Shown here piece after piece: positions 49,723 through 61,952 of a stretch of DNA of 64,000 bases. Each line of letters starts with the position of its first letter. The stretch's first letter is position 1. Both the position numbers and the translations under genes were made by a program. A model generated the notes under the pieces. That model was not told where the DNA came from. It saw only the letters and a list, made by a program, of their open reading frames with translations, and did no database searches. Origin of the DNA: Phocoena phocoena (lineage: Eukaryota; Chordata; Mammalia; Artiodactyla; Phocoenidae); contig NW_027077413.1 of the NCBI RefSeq assembly GCF_963924675.1, forward strand, positions 1,302,001-1,366,000, given 5' to 3'.

Positions 49723-51470
49723 GTGCAGATTTCCTTTACAGGCTTGCTTGGTTGGCCAAAAAGGGCGTATGCGTTTTTTCCTGAATATATTCAGGAAAAA
49801 ACGCATACGCCCTTTTTTGCCAAGTGCATCATTGTCGACGTTGTGCCTCTTTTCCTATGCTTTCAGGGCAATTCCAGTCTACCCCCCGCAATCGTTTTCC
49901 TGAAATTCTGCCCCACTTTCAAGTCCCCTTTGCAGGCTTACTTCAATATACTTTTGGAAGATAGCTGTCATTTATAACTCTGCAGGTTTGTGAATTACAT
50001 TGCCCCTGAGCTCCTTTCTTCAACTCGCTTTCTTGTGAGCTGGGCACAAAACCGCAGGATTGCTTCAGGCCCTAATCTGTTTCCAGCAGGGCACACTGAG
50101 CCGTTGTTTAATTCCTCTTCCTGGTGGGCAATGAGCGTTACATTTGCCCGTGCAGACACCTACAGCTAGTCTCTCATTGGTTCTCCCTATTCCTGTTCAT
50201 CTTGCACAGAAATTGCAAGCTGTGCCAAAGAGGAGGTTAAAGGCAGTGACTCTCCAAGCGGGGAGAGTGTTAGTAAAGCATCTGGAATGGTGAACCCGAG
50301 GACCAGGATATGAAAACTGAGATGCATTTTAAATCTTTTCCCAATCACACGGTGGACGATACACTGGGTTTCCCATGCATATTTTAGCTGGAGGAAGAAT
50401 GCCTTGAACCTGGAGAGTTGGGACCCATGGAATGGGTACCATGCAGTATGACTTCAAAGGGTCTGCATTTGCTCACCGAAACTCACCAATGCTATCAGCC
50501 TGAAGTGTCCAGCCTTATGTCTCAACCAGCTCTGGGTGTAGATGTGGTCAATCCCGGTTGCATCACATGCCCTGAGTGAATTATTTAAGAATTACTCTCT
50601 ATTTCACTGTCTTTGTGCTTTGTTTTCGAAATTTGATTTGAGAATGGGATTTATTTGATTTTCACTGCTGCGTTTCGGCCACTGTACACAAGCTTGATTC
50701 TCTTATGGAGACATATATATCCATGGGTTTTAAGATTCTTCCTAGTCAGGTATATTCCTAGGCGTTGAATATGTGGTGTTGGGTCCATTTCGTTGAGCAA
50801 GGAGTAGGTCTTTTCTATTACATATTTGGCTTATGGAAAGTTATCTGTGCTAATTTCAGTCTCTGGTTTTATGCAGCATCCCAAGGCGCCTTTCCCCATA
50901 AGCAAGCACTAGTTGGTTTTCTAAATTTGAGACCCTGTTCTGTTTTGTAATTCAGTTCATGTGTAGTCAAGTTTACATTCCGTGTATTAGTGATATCTTA
51001 TGAAGTTTCTTTTTCTGTGTGACGTAGTTCACGTAAAATCACCGTACCTGCATCCACTCACTATACCGCTACGGGCCTGATGACACAGATTTCATTGCTG
51101 AGTTATATTGCATTGTACGTACGTGCCACAACTTCTTTATCCATTTTTTGATTTCTGGGATATTTAACTGATACTGTAGACGAGCTTCTTGTGAACACAG
51201 CCGTCCCAAATATTGGGGTGGCTCTCTGTTTTTGATTTTAATTTCCCTAAGGAATAGGACCATAAGTGCAGTTGCCATAGGCTGTGTTGCTTTATTTCTT
51301 ACGTGTTTCAGGAAACACCATACACTTCTCCAGGGTGGCTGCTGGCAATTTACATCCTGCCAATCAGCATAACAAGGCTCCCTCTTCTCCATATCCTGTC
51401 CTACCTTTCTGGATTTTACACTTTTTTCAGATGGCCCTTTTGCCCGTGGGGGCAGTGAGACTTCATTGTA
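49723..51470 (+). repeat. Satellite monomer U29, 1,748 bp, L/N chimera
   Basis: The palindrome at 49752-49823 has one mismatch (TTTTTTGCC). A dense cluster of substitutions lies at about 50,628-50,710. The variant segment is N on its left (CAAATATTGGGG) and L on its right (51,221-51,298). Confidence 0.95.
51221..51298 (+). repeat. Partial L segment in U29
   Basis: L markers begin at GGCTCTCTG and continue through CCCTAAGGAATAGG to GCTTTATTTC. The part to the left is N (CTGATACTG, AATATTGGGG). The switch lies within a few bases around 51,215-51,221. Confidence 0.88.
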
Positions 51471-53217
51471 GTAAAGATTTCCTTTACAGGCTTGCTTGGT
51501 TGGCCAAAAAGGGCGTATGCGTTTTTTCCTGAATATATACAGGAAAAAACGCATACGCCCTTTTTGGCCAAGTGCATCATTGTCGACGTTCTGCCTCTTT
51601 TCCTATGCTTTCTGGGCAATTCCAGTCTACCCCCTGCAATCGTTTTCCTGAAATTCTGCCCCGCATTCAAGTCCCCTTTGCAGGCTTACTTCAATATATT
51701 TTTGGAGGATAGCTGTCATTTATAACTCTGCAGGTTTGTGAATTACAGTGCCCCTGAGCTCCTTTCTTCAACTCGCTTTCTTGTAAGCTGGGCACAAAAC
51801 CGCAGGATTGCTTCAGGCCCTAATCTGTTTTCAGCAGGGCACGCTGAGCCTTTGTTTAATTCCTCTTCCTGGTCGGCAATGAGCGTTACATTTGCCCGTG
51901 CAGACACCTACAGCTAGTCTCTCATTGGTTCTCCCTATTCCTGTTCATCTTGCACAGAAATTGCAAGCTGTGCCAAACAGGAGGTTAAAGGCACTGACTC
52001 TCCAAGCGGGGAGAGTGTTAGTAAAGCATCTGGAATGGTGAACCCGAGGACCAGGATACGAAAACTGAGATGCATTTTAAATCGTGTCCCAATCACACGG
52101 TGGACGATACTCTGGGTTTCCCATGCATGTTTTAACTGGAGGAAGAATGCCTTGAACCTGGAGAGTTGGGACCCATGGAATGGGTACCATGCAGTATGAC
52201 TTCAAAGGGTCTGCATTTGCTCACCGAAACTCACCAATGCTATCAGCCTGAAGTGTCCAGCCTTATGTCTCAACCAGCTCTGGGTGTAGATGTGGTCAAT
52301 CCCGGTTGCATCACATGCCCTGAGTGAATTAGTTAAGAATTGCTCTCTATTTCACTGTCTTTGTGTTTTGTTTTCGAAATTTATTTTGATAATGGGATTT
52401 ATCGGATTTTCACTGCTGCGTTTCAGCCGCTGTACACACGCTTGATTCTCTTACGGAGACATATATATCCATGGGTTTTAAGATTCTTCCTAGTCAGGTA
52501 TATTCCTAGGCGTTGAATATGTGGTGTTGAGTCCATTTCGTTGAGCAAGGAGTAGGTCTTGTCTATTACATATTTGGCTTATGGAAAGTTATCTGTGCTA
52601 ATTTCAGTCTCTGGTTTTATGCAGCACCCCAACGCACCTTTCCCCATAAGCAAGCACTAGTTGGTTTTCTAAATTTGAGACCCTGTTCTGTTTTGTAATT
52701 CAGTTCATGTGTAGTCAAGTTTACATTCCGTGTATTAGTGATATCTTATGATGTTTCTTTTTCTGTGTGACGTAATTCACGTAGAATCACCGTACCTGCA
52801 TCCACTGACTATGCCGCTACGGGCCTGATGACACAGATTTCATTGCTGAGTGATATTGCATTGCACGTACGTGCCACAACTTCTTTATCCATTTTTTGCT
52901 TTCTGGGATACTTACCTGGTACTGTAGACGAGCTTCTTGTGAACACAGCCGTCGCAAACTTAGGGGTGGCTCTCTGTTTTTGATTTTAATTTCCCTAAGG
53001 AATAAGAACATAAGTGCAATTGCCATAGGCTGTGTTGCTTTATTTCTTACGTGTTTCAGGAAACACCATACACTTATCCAGGGTGGCTGCTGGCAATTTA
53101 CATCCTGCCAATCAGCATAACAAGGCTCCCTGTTCTCCATATCCTGTCCTACCTTTCTGGATTTTACACTTTTTTCAGATGGCCCTTTTGCCCGGGGGGC
53201 AGTGAGACTTCATTGTA
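51471..53217 (+). repeat. Satellite monomer U30, 1,747 bp, L form
   Basis: The anchor itself has changed to GTAAAG. The palindrome at 51500-51571 has one mismatch at its centre (ATATACAGG). ATCGTGTCCC and TAACTGGAGG are shared with the next monomer. The L form is at 52,918-53,046. Confidence 0.95.
52918..53046 (+). repeat. L form of the variant segment in U30
   Basis: L markers throughout, but with CTTGTGAAC as in N and private AACTTAGGGG and AATAAGAACAT. Confidence 0.88.
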
Positions 53218-54963
53218 GTACAGATATCCTTTACAGGCTTGCTTGGTTGGCCAAAAATGGCGTATGCGTTTTTTCCTGAATATATTCAGGAAAAAACGCA
53301 TACGCCCTTTTTGGCCAAGTGCATCATTGTCGACGTTCTGCCTCTTTTCCTATGCGTTCAGGGCAATTCCAGTCTACCCCCTGCAATCGTTTTCCTCAAA
53401 TTCTGCCCCGCTTTCAAGTCCCCTTCGCAGGCTTAATTCATTATATTTTTTTAGGATAGCTGTCATTTATAACTCTGCAGGTTTGTGAATTACAGTGCCA
53501 CTGAGCTCCTTTCTTCAACTCGCTTTCTTGTGAGCTGGGCACAAAACCGCAGGATTGCTTCAGGCCCTAATCTGTTTTTAGCAGGGCACGCTGAGCCTTT
53601 GTTTAATTCCTCTTCCTGGTTGGCAATGAGCGTTACATTTGCCCGTGCAGACACCTACAGCTAGTCTCTCATTGGTTCTCCCTATTCCTGTTCATCTTGC
53701 ACAGAAATTGCAAGCTGTGCCAAACAGGAGGTTAAAGGCACTGACTCTCCAAGCGGGGAGAGTGTTAGTAAAGCATCTGGAATGGTGAACCCGAGGACCA
53801 GGATACGAAAACTGAGATGCATTTTAAATCGTGTCCCAATCACACGGTGGACGATACTCTGGGTTTCCCATGCATGTATTAACTGGAGGAAGAATGCCTT
53901 GAACCTGGAGAGTTGGGACCCATGGAATGGGTACCATGCAGTATGACTTCAAAGGGTCTGCATTTGCTCACCGAAACTCACCAGTGCAATCAGCCTGAAG
54001 TGTCCAGCCTTATGTCTCAACCAGCTCTGGATGTAGATGTGGTCAATCCCGGTTGCATCACATGCCCTGAGTGAATTATTTAAGAATTGCTCTCTATTTC
54101 ACTGTCTTTGTGTTTTGTTTTCGAAATTTATTTTGATAATGGGATTTATCGGATTTTCACTGCTGCATTTCCGCCGCTGTACACATGCTTGTTTCTCTTA
54201 TGGAGACATATATATCCATGGGTTTCAAGATTCTTCCTAGTCAGGTATATTCCTAGGCGTTGAATATGTGGTGTTGAGTCCATTTCGTTGAGCAAGGAGT
54301 AGGTCTTGTCTATTACATATTTGGCTTATGGAATGTTATCTGTGCTAATTTCAGTCTCTGGTTTTATGCAGCACCCCAACGCACCTTTCCCCATAAGCAA
54401 GCACTAGTTGGTTTTCTAAATTTGAGACCCTGTTCTGTTTTGTAATTCAGTTCATGTGTAGTCAAGTTTACATTCCGTGTATTAGTGATATCTTATGATG
54501 TTTCTTTTTCTGTGTGACTTAGTTCACGTAGAATCACCGTACCTGCATCCACTTACTATGCCGCTACGGGCCTGATGACACAGATTTCATTGCTGAGTGA
54601 TATTGCATTGCACGTACGTGCCACAACTTCTTTATCCATTTTTTGCTTTCTGGGATATTTACCTGATACTGTAGACGAGCTTCTTGTGAACACAGCCGTC
54701 CCAAATATTGGGGTGGCTGTCTGTTTTTGATTTTAATTTCCGTAAGCTATAGGACCATAAGTGGAAGTGCCATAGGCTGTGTTGCTTTGTTTCTTACGTG
54801 TTTCAGGAAACACCATACACTTTTCCAGGGTGGCTGCTGGCAATTTACATCCTGCCAATCAGCATAACAAGGCTCCCTGTTCTCCATATCCTGTCCTACC
54901 TTTCTGGATTTTACACTTTTTTCAGATGGTCCTTTGCCCGGGGGGCAGTGAGACTTCATTGTA
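53218..54963 (+). repeat. Satellite monomer U31, 1,746 bp
   Basis: The palindrome at 53247-53318 has one mismatch (AAAAATGGCG). Variants ATCGTGTCCC and TTAACTGGAGG are shared with U30, which suggests a local one-monomer duplication. GATGGTCCTTTGCCC near 54,926 has lost one T. Confidence 0.95.
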
Positions 54964-56709
54964 GTGCAGGTTTCCTTTATAGGCTTGCTTGGTTGGCCAA
55001 AAAGTGCGTATGCGTTTTTTCCTGAATATATTCAGGAAAAAACGCATACGCCCTTTTTGGCCAAGTGCATCATTGTCGACGTTCTGCCTCTTTTCCTATG
55101 CTTTCAGGGCAATTCCAGTCTACCCCCTGCAATCGTTTTCCTGAAATTCTGCCCCGCTTTCAAGTCCCCTTCGCAGGTTTACTTCAATATATTTTTGGAG
55201 GATAGCTGTCATTTATAACTCTGCAGGTTTGTGAATTACAGTGCCCCTGAGCTCCTTTCTTCAACTCGCTTTCTTGTGAGCTGGGCACAAAACCGCAGGA
55301 TTGCTTCAGGCCCTAATGTGTTTTCAGCAGGGCACGCTGAGCCTTGTTTAATTCCTCTTCCTGGTGGGCAATGAGCGTTACATTTGCCCGTGCATACACC
55401 TACAGCTAGTCTCTCATTGGTTCTCCCTATTCCTGTTCATCTTGCACAGAAATTGCAAGCTGTGCCAAACAGGAGGTTAAAGGCAGTGACTCTCCAAGCG
55501 GGGAGAGTGTTAGTAAAACATCTGGAATGGTGAACCCGAGGACCAGGATACGAAAACTGAGATGCATTTTAAATCGTTTCCCAATCACACGGTGGACCAT
55601 ACTGTGGGGTTCCCATGCATGTTTTAGCTGGAGGAAGAATCCCTTGAACCTGAAGAGTTGGGACCCATGGAATAGGTACCATGCAGTATGACTTCAAAGG
55701 GTCTGCATTTGCTCACCGAAACTCACCAGTGCTATCAGCCTGAAGTGTCCAGCCTTATGTCTCAACCAGCTCTGGGTGTAGATGTGGTCAATCCCGGTTG
55801 CATCACATGCCCTGAGTGAATTAGTTAAGAATTGCTCTCTATTTCACTGTCTTTGTGTTTTGTTTTCGAAATTTATTTTGATAATGGGATTTATCGGATT
55901 TTCACTGCTGCGTTTCGGCCGCTGTACACATGCTTGATTCTCTTACGGAGACATATATATCCATGGGTTTTAAGATTCTTCCTAGTCAGGTATATTCCTA
56001 GGCGTTGAATATGTGGTGTTGAGTCCATTTCGTTGAGCAAGGAGTAGGTCTTGTCTATTACATATTTGGCTTATGGAATGTTATCTGTGCTAATTTCAGT
56101 CTCTGGTTTTATGCAGCACCCCAAGGCACCTTTCCCCATAAGCAAGCACTAGTTGGTTTTCTAAATTTGAGACCCTGTTCTGTTTTGTAATTCAGTTCAT
56201 GTGTAGTCAAGTTTACATTCCGTGTATTAGTGATATCTTATGATGTTTCTTTTTCTGTGTGACGTAGTTCACGTAGAATCACCGTACCTGCATCCACTCA
56301 CTATGCCGCTACGGGCCTGATGACACAGATTTCATTGCTGAGTGATATTGCATTGCACGTACGTGCCACAACTTCTTTATCCATTTTTTGCTTTCTGGGA
56401 TATTTACCTGGTACTGTAGACGAGCTTCTTGGGAACACAGCCGTCCCAAACTTTGGGGTGGCTCTCTGTTTTTGATTTTAATTTCCCTAAGGAATAGGAC
56501 CATAAGTGCAATTGCCATAGGCTGTGTTGCTTTATTTCTTACGTTTTTCCGGAAACACCATACACTTCTCCAGGGTGGCTGTTGGCAATTTACATCCTGC
56601 CAATCAGCATAACAAGGCTCCCTGTTCTCCATATCCTGTCCTACCATTCTGGATTTTACCCTTTTTTCAGATGGCCCTCTTGCCCGGGGGGCAGTGAGAC
56701 TTCATTGTA
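54964..56709 (+). repeat. Satellite monomer U32, 1,746 bp, L form
   Basis: The palindrome at 54993-55064 has one mismatch (AAAGTGCG). GGACCATACTGTGGGG near 55,597 is shared with U11. TGCATACACC near 55,392 recurs two and four monomers later. The L form is at 56,410-56,538, followed by GGCTGTTGGC and ACCATTCTGG. Confidence 0.95.
56410..56538 (+). repeat. L form of the variant segment in U32
   Basis: A complete L marker set, followed by TACGTTTTTCCGG, a private change of the usual ACGTGTTTCAGG. Confidence 0.9.
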
Positions 56710-58195
56710 GTGCAGATTTCCTTTACAGGCTTGCTTAGTTGGCCAAAAAGGGCGTATGGGTTTTTTCCTGAATATATTCAGGAAAAAACGCATACGCCCT
56801 TTTTGGCCAAGTGCATCATTGTCGACGTTCTGCCTCTTTTCCTATGCTTTCAGGGCAATTCCAGTCTACCCCCTGCAATCGTTTTCCTGAAATTCTGCCC
56901 CGCTTTCAAGTCCCCTTCGTAGGCTTACTTCAATATATTTTTGGAGGATAGCTGTCATTTATAACTCTGCAGGTTTGTGAATTACAGTGCCCCTGAGCTC
57001 CTTTCTTCAACTCGCTTTCTTGTGAGCTGGGCACAAAACCGCAGGGTTGCTTCAGGCCCTAATCTGTTTCCGGCAGGGAATGCTGAGCCTTTGGTTAATT
57101 CCTCTTCCTGGTGGGAAATGAGCGTTACGTTTGCCCGTGCAGACACCTACAGCTAGTCTCTCATTGGTTCTCCCTATTCCTGTTCATCTTGCACAGAAAT
57201 GGCAAGCTGTGCCAAACAGGAGGTTAAAGGCACTGACTCTCCAAGCAGGGAGAGTGTTAGTAAAGCATCTGGAATGGTGAACCCGAGGAACAGGATACGA
57301 AAACTGAGATGCATTATAAATCGTTTCCCAATCACACGGTGGACCATACTGTGGGTTTCCCATGCATGTTTTAGCTGGAGGAAGAATACCTTGAACCTGA
57401 AGAGTTGGGACCCATGGAATAAGTACCATGCAGTATGACTTCAAAGGGTCTGCATTTGCTCACCGAAACTCACCAATGCTATCAGCCTGAAGTGTCCAGC
57501 CTTATGTGTCAACCAGCTCTGGGTATAGATGTGGTAAATCCCGGTTGCATCACATGCGCTGAATGAATGATTTAAGAATTGCTCTCTATTTCACTGTCGT
57601 TGTGTTTTGTTTTCGAAATTTATTTTGATAATGGGATTTATCGGATTTTCACTGCTGCGTTTCGGCCGCAGTACACACGCTTGATTCTCTTACGGAGACA
57701 TATATATCCATGGGTTTTAAGATTCTTCCTAGTCAGGTATATTCCTAGGCGTTGAATATGTGGTGTTGAGTCCATTTCGTTGAGCAAGGAGTAGGTCTTG
57801 TGTATTACATATTTGGCTTATGGAATGTTATCTGTGCTAATTTCAGTCTCTGGTTTTATGCAGCACCCCATGGCACCTTTCCCCATAAGCAAGCACTAGT
57901 TGGTTTTCTAAATTTGAGACCCTGTTCTGTTTTGTAATTCAGTTCATGTGTAGTCAAGTTTACATTCCGTGTATTAGTGACATCTTATGATGTTTCTTTT
58001 TCTGTGTGACGTAGTTCACGTAGAATCACCGTACCTGCATCCATTCACTAAGCCGCTACGGGCCTGATGACACAGATTTCATTGCTGAGTGATACTGCAT
58101 TGCACGTACGTGCCACAACTTCTTTATCCATTTTTTGCTTTCTGGGATATTTACCTGATACTGTAGACGAGCTTCTTGTGAACACAGCCGTCCCA

Positions 58196-58215
58196 AACTT
58201 TGGGGTGGCTCTCTG
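58196..58215 (+). repeat. Short L tract in U33
   Basis: AACTTTGGGG and GGCTCTCTG are L, but both flanks are N (CTGATACTG to the left, TAAGCTATAGG to the right). This is a tract of a few tens of bases at most. Confidence 0.8.
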
Positions 58216-58432
58216 TTTTTGATTTTAATTTCCATAAGCTATAGGACCATAAGTGGAAGTGCCATAGGCTGTGTTGCTTTGTTTGTAACGTGTTTCAGGA
58301 AACACCATACACTTCTCCAGGGTGGCTGCTGGCAATTTACATCCTGCCAATCAGCATAACAAGGCTCCCTGTTCTCCATATCCTGTCCTACCTTTTTGGA
58401 TTTTACACTTTTTTCAGATGGCCCTTTTGCCC

Positions 58433-58442
58433 GGGGGGGGGG
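58433..58442. repeat. Expanded G10 run
   Basis: The run after TTTTGCCC is usually six or seven G. Six gives a 1,747-bp monomer and seven a 1,748-bp one, so this mononucleotide tract explains most of the 1-bp length variation in the array. Ten is the longest here; interrupted forms occur at 14,791 (CCCGTGGGG) and 20,033 (CCCGGGGTG). Confidence 0.85.
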
Positions 58443-58460
58443 CAGTGAGACTTCATTGTA

Positions 58461-60205
58461 GTGCAGATTTCCTTTACAGGCTTGCTTGGTTGGCCAAAAA
58501 GGGCGTATGCGTTTTTTCCTGAATATATTCAGGAAAAAACGCATACGCCCTTTTTGGCCAAGTGCATCATTGTCGACGTTCTGCCTCTTTTCCTATGCTT
58601 TCAGGGCAATTCCAGTCTACCCCCTGCAATCGTTTTCCTGAAATACAGCCCCGCTTTCAAGTCCCCTTCGCAGGCTTACTTCAATATATTTTTGGAGGAT
58701 AGCTGTCATTTATAACTCTGCAGGTTTGTGAATTACAGTGCCCCTGAGCTCCTTTCTTCAACTCGCTTTCTTGTGAGCTGGGCACAAAACCGCAGGATTG
58801 CTTCAGGCCCTAATCTGTTGCAGGCAGGGCACGCTGAGCCTTTGTTTAATTCCTCTTCCTGGTGGGCAATGAGCGTTACATTTGCCCGTGCATACACCTA
58901 CAGCTAGTCTCTCATTGGTTCTCCCTATTCCTGTTCATCTTGCACAGAAATTGCAAGCTGTGCCAAACAGGAGGTTAAAGGCACTGACTCTCCAAGCGGG
59001 GAGAGTTTTAGTAAAGCATCAGGAATGGTGAACCCGAGAACCAGGATACGAAAACTGAGATGCATTTTAAATTGTTTCCCAATCACACGGTGGATGATAC
59101 TCTGGGATTCCCATGCATGTTTTAGCTGGAGGAAGAATCCCTTGAACCTGGAGAGTTGGGAACCATGGAATGGGTACCATGCAGTATGACTTCAAAGGGT
59201 CTGCATTTGCTCACCGAAACTCACCAATGCTATCAGCCTGAAGTGTCCAGCCTTATGTCTCAACCAGCTCTGGGTGTAGATGTGGTAAATCCTGGTTGCA
59301 TCACATGCCCTGAGTGAATTATTTAAGAATTGCTCTCTATTTCACTGTCTTTGTGTTTTGTTTTCGAAATTTATTTTGATAATGGGATTTATCGAATTTT
59401 CACTGCTGCGTTTCGCCCGCTCTATACACGCTTGATTCTCTTACGGAGATATATATATCCATGGGTTTTAAGATTCTTCCTAGTCAGGTATATTCCTAGG
59501 CGTTGAATATGTGGTGTTGAGTCCATTCGTTGAGCAAGGAGTAGGTCTTGTCTATTACATATTTGGCCTAAGGAAAGTTATCTGTGCTAATTTCAGTCTC
59601 TGGTTTTATGCAGCACCCCAACGCACCTTTCCCCATAAGCAAGCTCTAGTTGGTTTTCTAAATTTGAGACCCTGTTCTGTTTTGTAATTCAGTTCATGTG
59701 TAGTCAAGTTTACATTCCGTGTATTAGTGATATCTTATGATGTTTCTTTTTCTGTGTGACGTAGTTCACGTAGAATCACCGTACCTGCATCCACTCACTA
59801 TGCCGCTACGGGCCTGATGACACAGATTTCATTGCTGAGTGATATTGCATTGTACGTACGTGCCACAACTTCTTTATCCATTTTTTGCTTTCTGGGATAT
59901 TTACCTGATACTGTAGACGAGCTTCTTGTGAACACAGCCGTCCCAAATATTGGGGTGGCTGTCTGTTTTTGATTTTAATTTCCGTAAGCTATAGGACATA
60001 AGTGGAAGTGCCATAGGCTGTGTTGCTTTGTTTCTTACGTGTTTCAGGAAACACCATACACTTCTCCAGGGTGGCTGCTGGCAATTTACATCCTGCAATC
60101 AGCATAACAAGGCTCCCTGTTCTCCATATCCTGTCCTACCTTTCTGGATTTTACACTTTTTTTCAGATGGCCCTTTTGCCCGGGGGGCAGTGAGACTTCA
60201 TTGTA
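58461..60205 (+). repeat. Satellite monomer U34, 1,745 bp, several 1-bp indels
   Basis: The palindrome at 58490-58561 is perfect. Single-base losses occur near 59,526 (CCATTCGTTG), 59,997 (AGGACATAAG) and 60,096 (CCTGCAATC), and a gain in the T-run near 60,160. GAGAGTTTTAG and CCGAGAACC recur in U36. Confidence 0.94.
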
Positions 60206-61952
60206 GTGCAGATTTCCTTTACAGGCTTGCTTGGTTGGCCAAAAAGGGCGTATGCGTTTTTTCCTGAATATATTCAGGAAAAAACGCATACGCCCTTTTC
60301 GGCCAAGTGCATCATTGTCGACGTTCTGCCTCTTTTCCTATGCTTTCAGGGCAATTCCAGTCTACCCCCTGCCATCGTTTTCCTGAAATTCTGCCCGCTT
60401 TCAAGTCCCCTTCGCAGGCTTACTTCAATATATTTTTGGAGGATAACTGTCATTTATAACTCTGCAGGTTTGTGAATTACAGTGCCCCTGATCTCCTTTC
60501 TTCAACTCGCTTTCTTGTGAGCTGGGCACAAAACCGCAGGATTGCTTCAGGCCCTAATCTGTTTTCAGCAGGGCATGCTGAGCCTTTGTTTAATTCCTCT
60601 TCCTGGTGGGCAATGAGCGTTACATTTGCCCGTGCAGATACCTACAGCTAGTCTCTCATTGGTTCTCCCTATTCCTGTTCATCTTGCACAGAAATTGCAA
60701 GCTGTGCCAAAACAGGAGGTTAAAGGCACTGACTCTCCAAGCGGGGAGAGTGTTAGTAAAGCATCTGGAATGGTGAACCCGAGGACCAGGATACGAAAAC
60801 TGAGATGCATTTTCAATCGTTTCCCAATCACACGGGTTGGACGATACTCTGGGTTTCCCATGCATGTTTTAGCTGGAGGAAGAATCCCTAGAACCTGGAG
60901 AGTTGGGACCCATGGAATGGGTACCATGCAGTATGACTTCAAAGGGTCTGCATTTGCTCACCGAAACTCACCAATGCTATCAGCCTGAAGTGTCAAGCCT
61001 TATGTCTCAACCAGCTCTGGGTGTAGATGTGGTCAATCCCGGTTGCATCACATGCCCTGAGTGAATTATTTAAGAATTGCTCTCTATTTCACTGTCTTTG
61101 TGTTTTGTTTGGAAATTTATTTTGATAATGGGATTTATCGGATATTCACTGCTGCGTTTCGGCCGCAGTACACACGCTTGATTCTCTTACGGAGACATAT
61201 ATATCCATGGGTTTTTAGATTCTTCTAGTCAGGTATATTCCTAGGCGTTGAATATGTGGTGTTGGTTCCATTTCGTTGAGCAAGAAGTAGGTCTTGTCTA
61301 TTACATATTTGGCTTATGGAAAGTTATCTGTGCTAATTTCAGTCTCTAGTTTTATGCAGCCCCCCAAGGCACCTTTCCCCATAAGCAAGCACTAGTTGGT
61401 TTTCTAAATTTGAGACCCTGTTCTGTTTTGTAATTCAGTTCATGTGTAGTAAAGTTTACATTCCGTGTATTAGTGATATCTTATGATGTTTCTTTTTCTG
61501 TGTGACGTAGTTCACGTAGAATCACCGTACCTGCATCCACTCACTATGCCGCTACGGGCCTGATGACACAGATTTCATTGCTGAGTGATATTGCATTGTA
61601 CGTACGTGCCACAACTTCTTTATCCATTTTTTGCTTTCTGGGATATTTACCTGATACTGTAGAGGAGCTTCTTGTGAACACAGCCGTCCCAAATATTGGG
61701 GTGGCTGTCTGTTTTTGATTTTAATTTCCGTAAGCTATAGGACCATAAGTGGAAGTGCCATAGGCTGTGTTGCTTTGTTTCTTACGTGTTTCAGGAAACA
61801 CCATACACTTCTCCAGGGTGGCTGCTGGCAATTTACATCCTGCCAATCAGCATAACAAGGCACCCTGTTCTCCATATCCTGTCCTACATTTCTGGATTTT
61901 ACACTTTTTTCAGATGGCCCTTTTGCCCGGGGGGCAGTGAGACTTCATTGTA
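60206..61952 (+). repeat. Satellite monomer U35, 1,747 bp, several 1-2-bp indels
   Basis: The palindrome at 60235-60306 has one mismatch (CCTTTTCGG). Small indels near 60,393 (CTGCCCGC), 60,711 (CCAAAACAGG), 60,835 (CACGGGTTGG), 61,110 (GTTTGGAAATT) and 61,226 (TTCTTCTAGTC) cancel out in total length. CCGCAGTACAC near 61,164 is shared with U33. Confidence 0.94.

Larger units (their letters stand above)
56710..58460 (+). repeat. Satellite monomer U33, 1,751 bp, expanded G-run
   Basis: The palindrome at 56739-56810 has one mismatch (GTATGGG). Ten consecutive G at about 58,433-58,442, instead of six or seven, explain the extra length. The variant segment is mixed: AACTTTGGGG and GCTCTCTG (L), then TAAGCTATAGG (N). 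Confidence 0.95.

Noticed and set aside
51069..51554. A 161-codon minus-strand frame, the longest open frame in the window.
   Set aside because: Point changes in U29 happen to remove stops that interrupt the same frame in other monomers. With about 37 diverged copies, one frame of this length is expected by chance.
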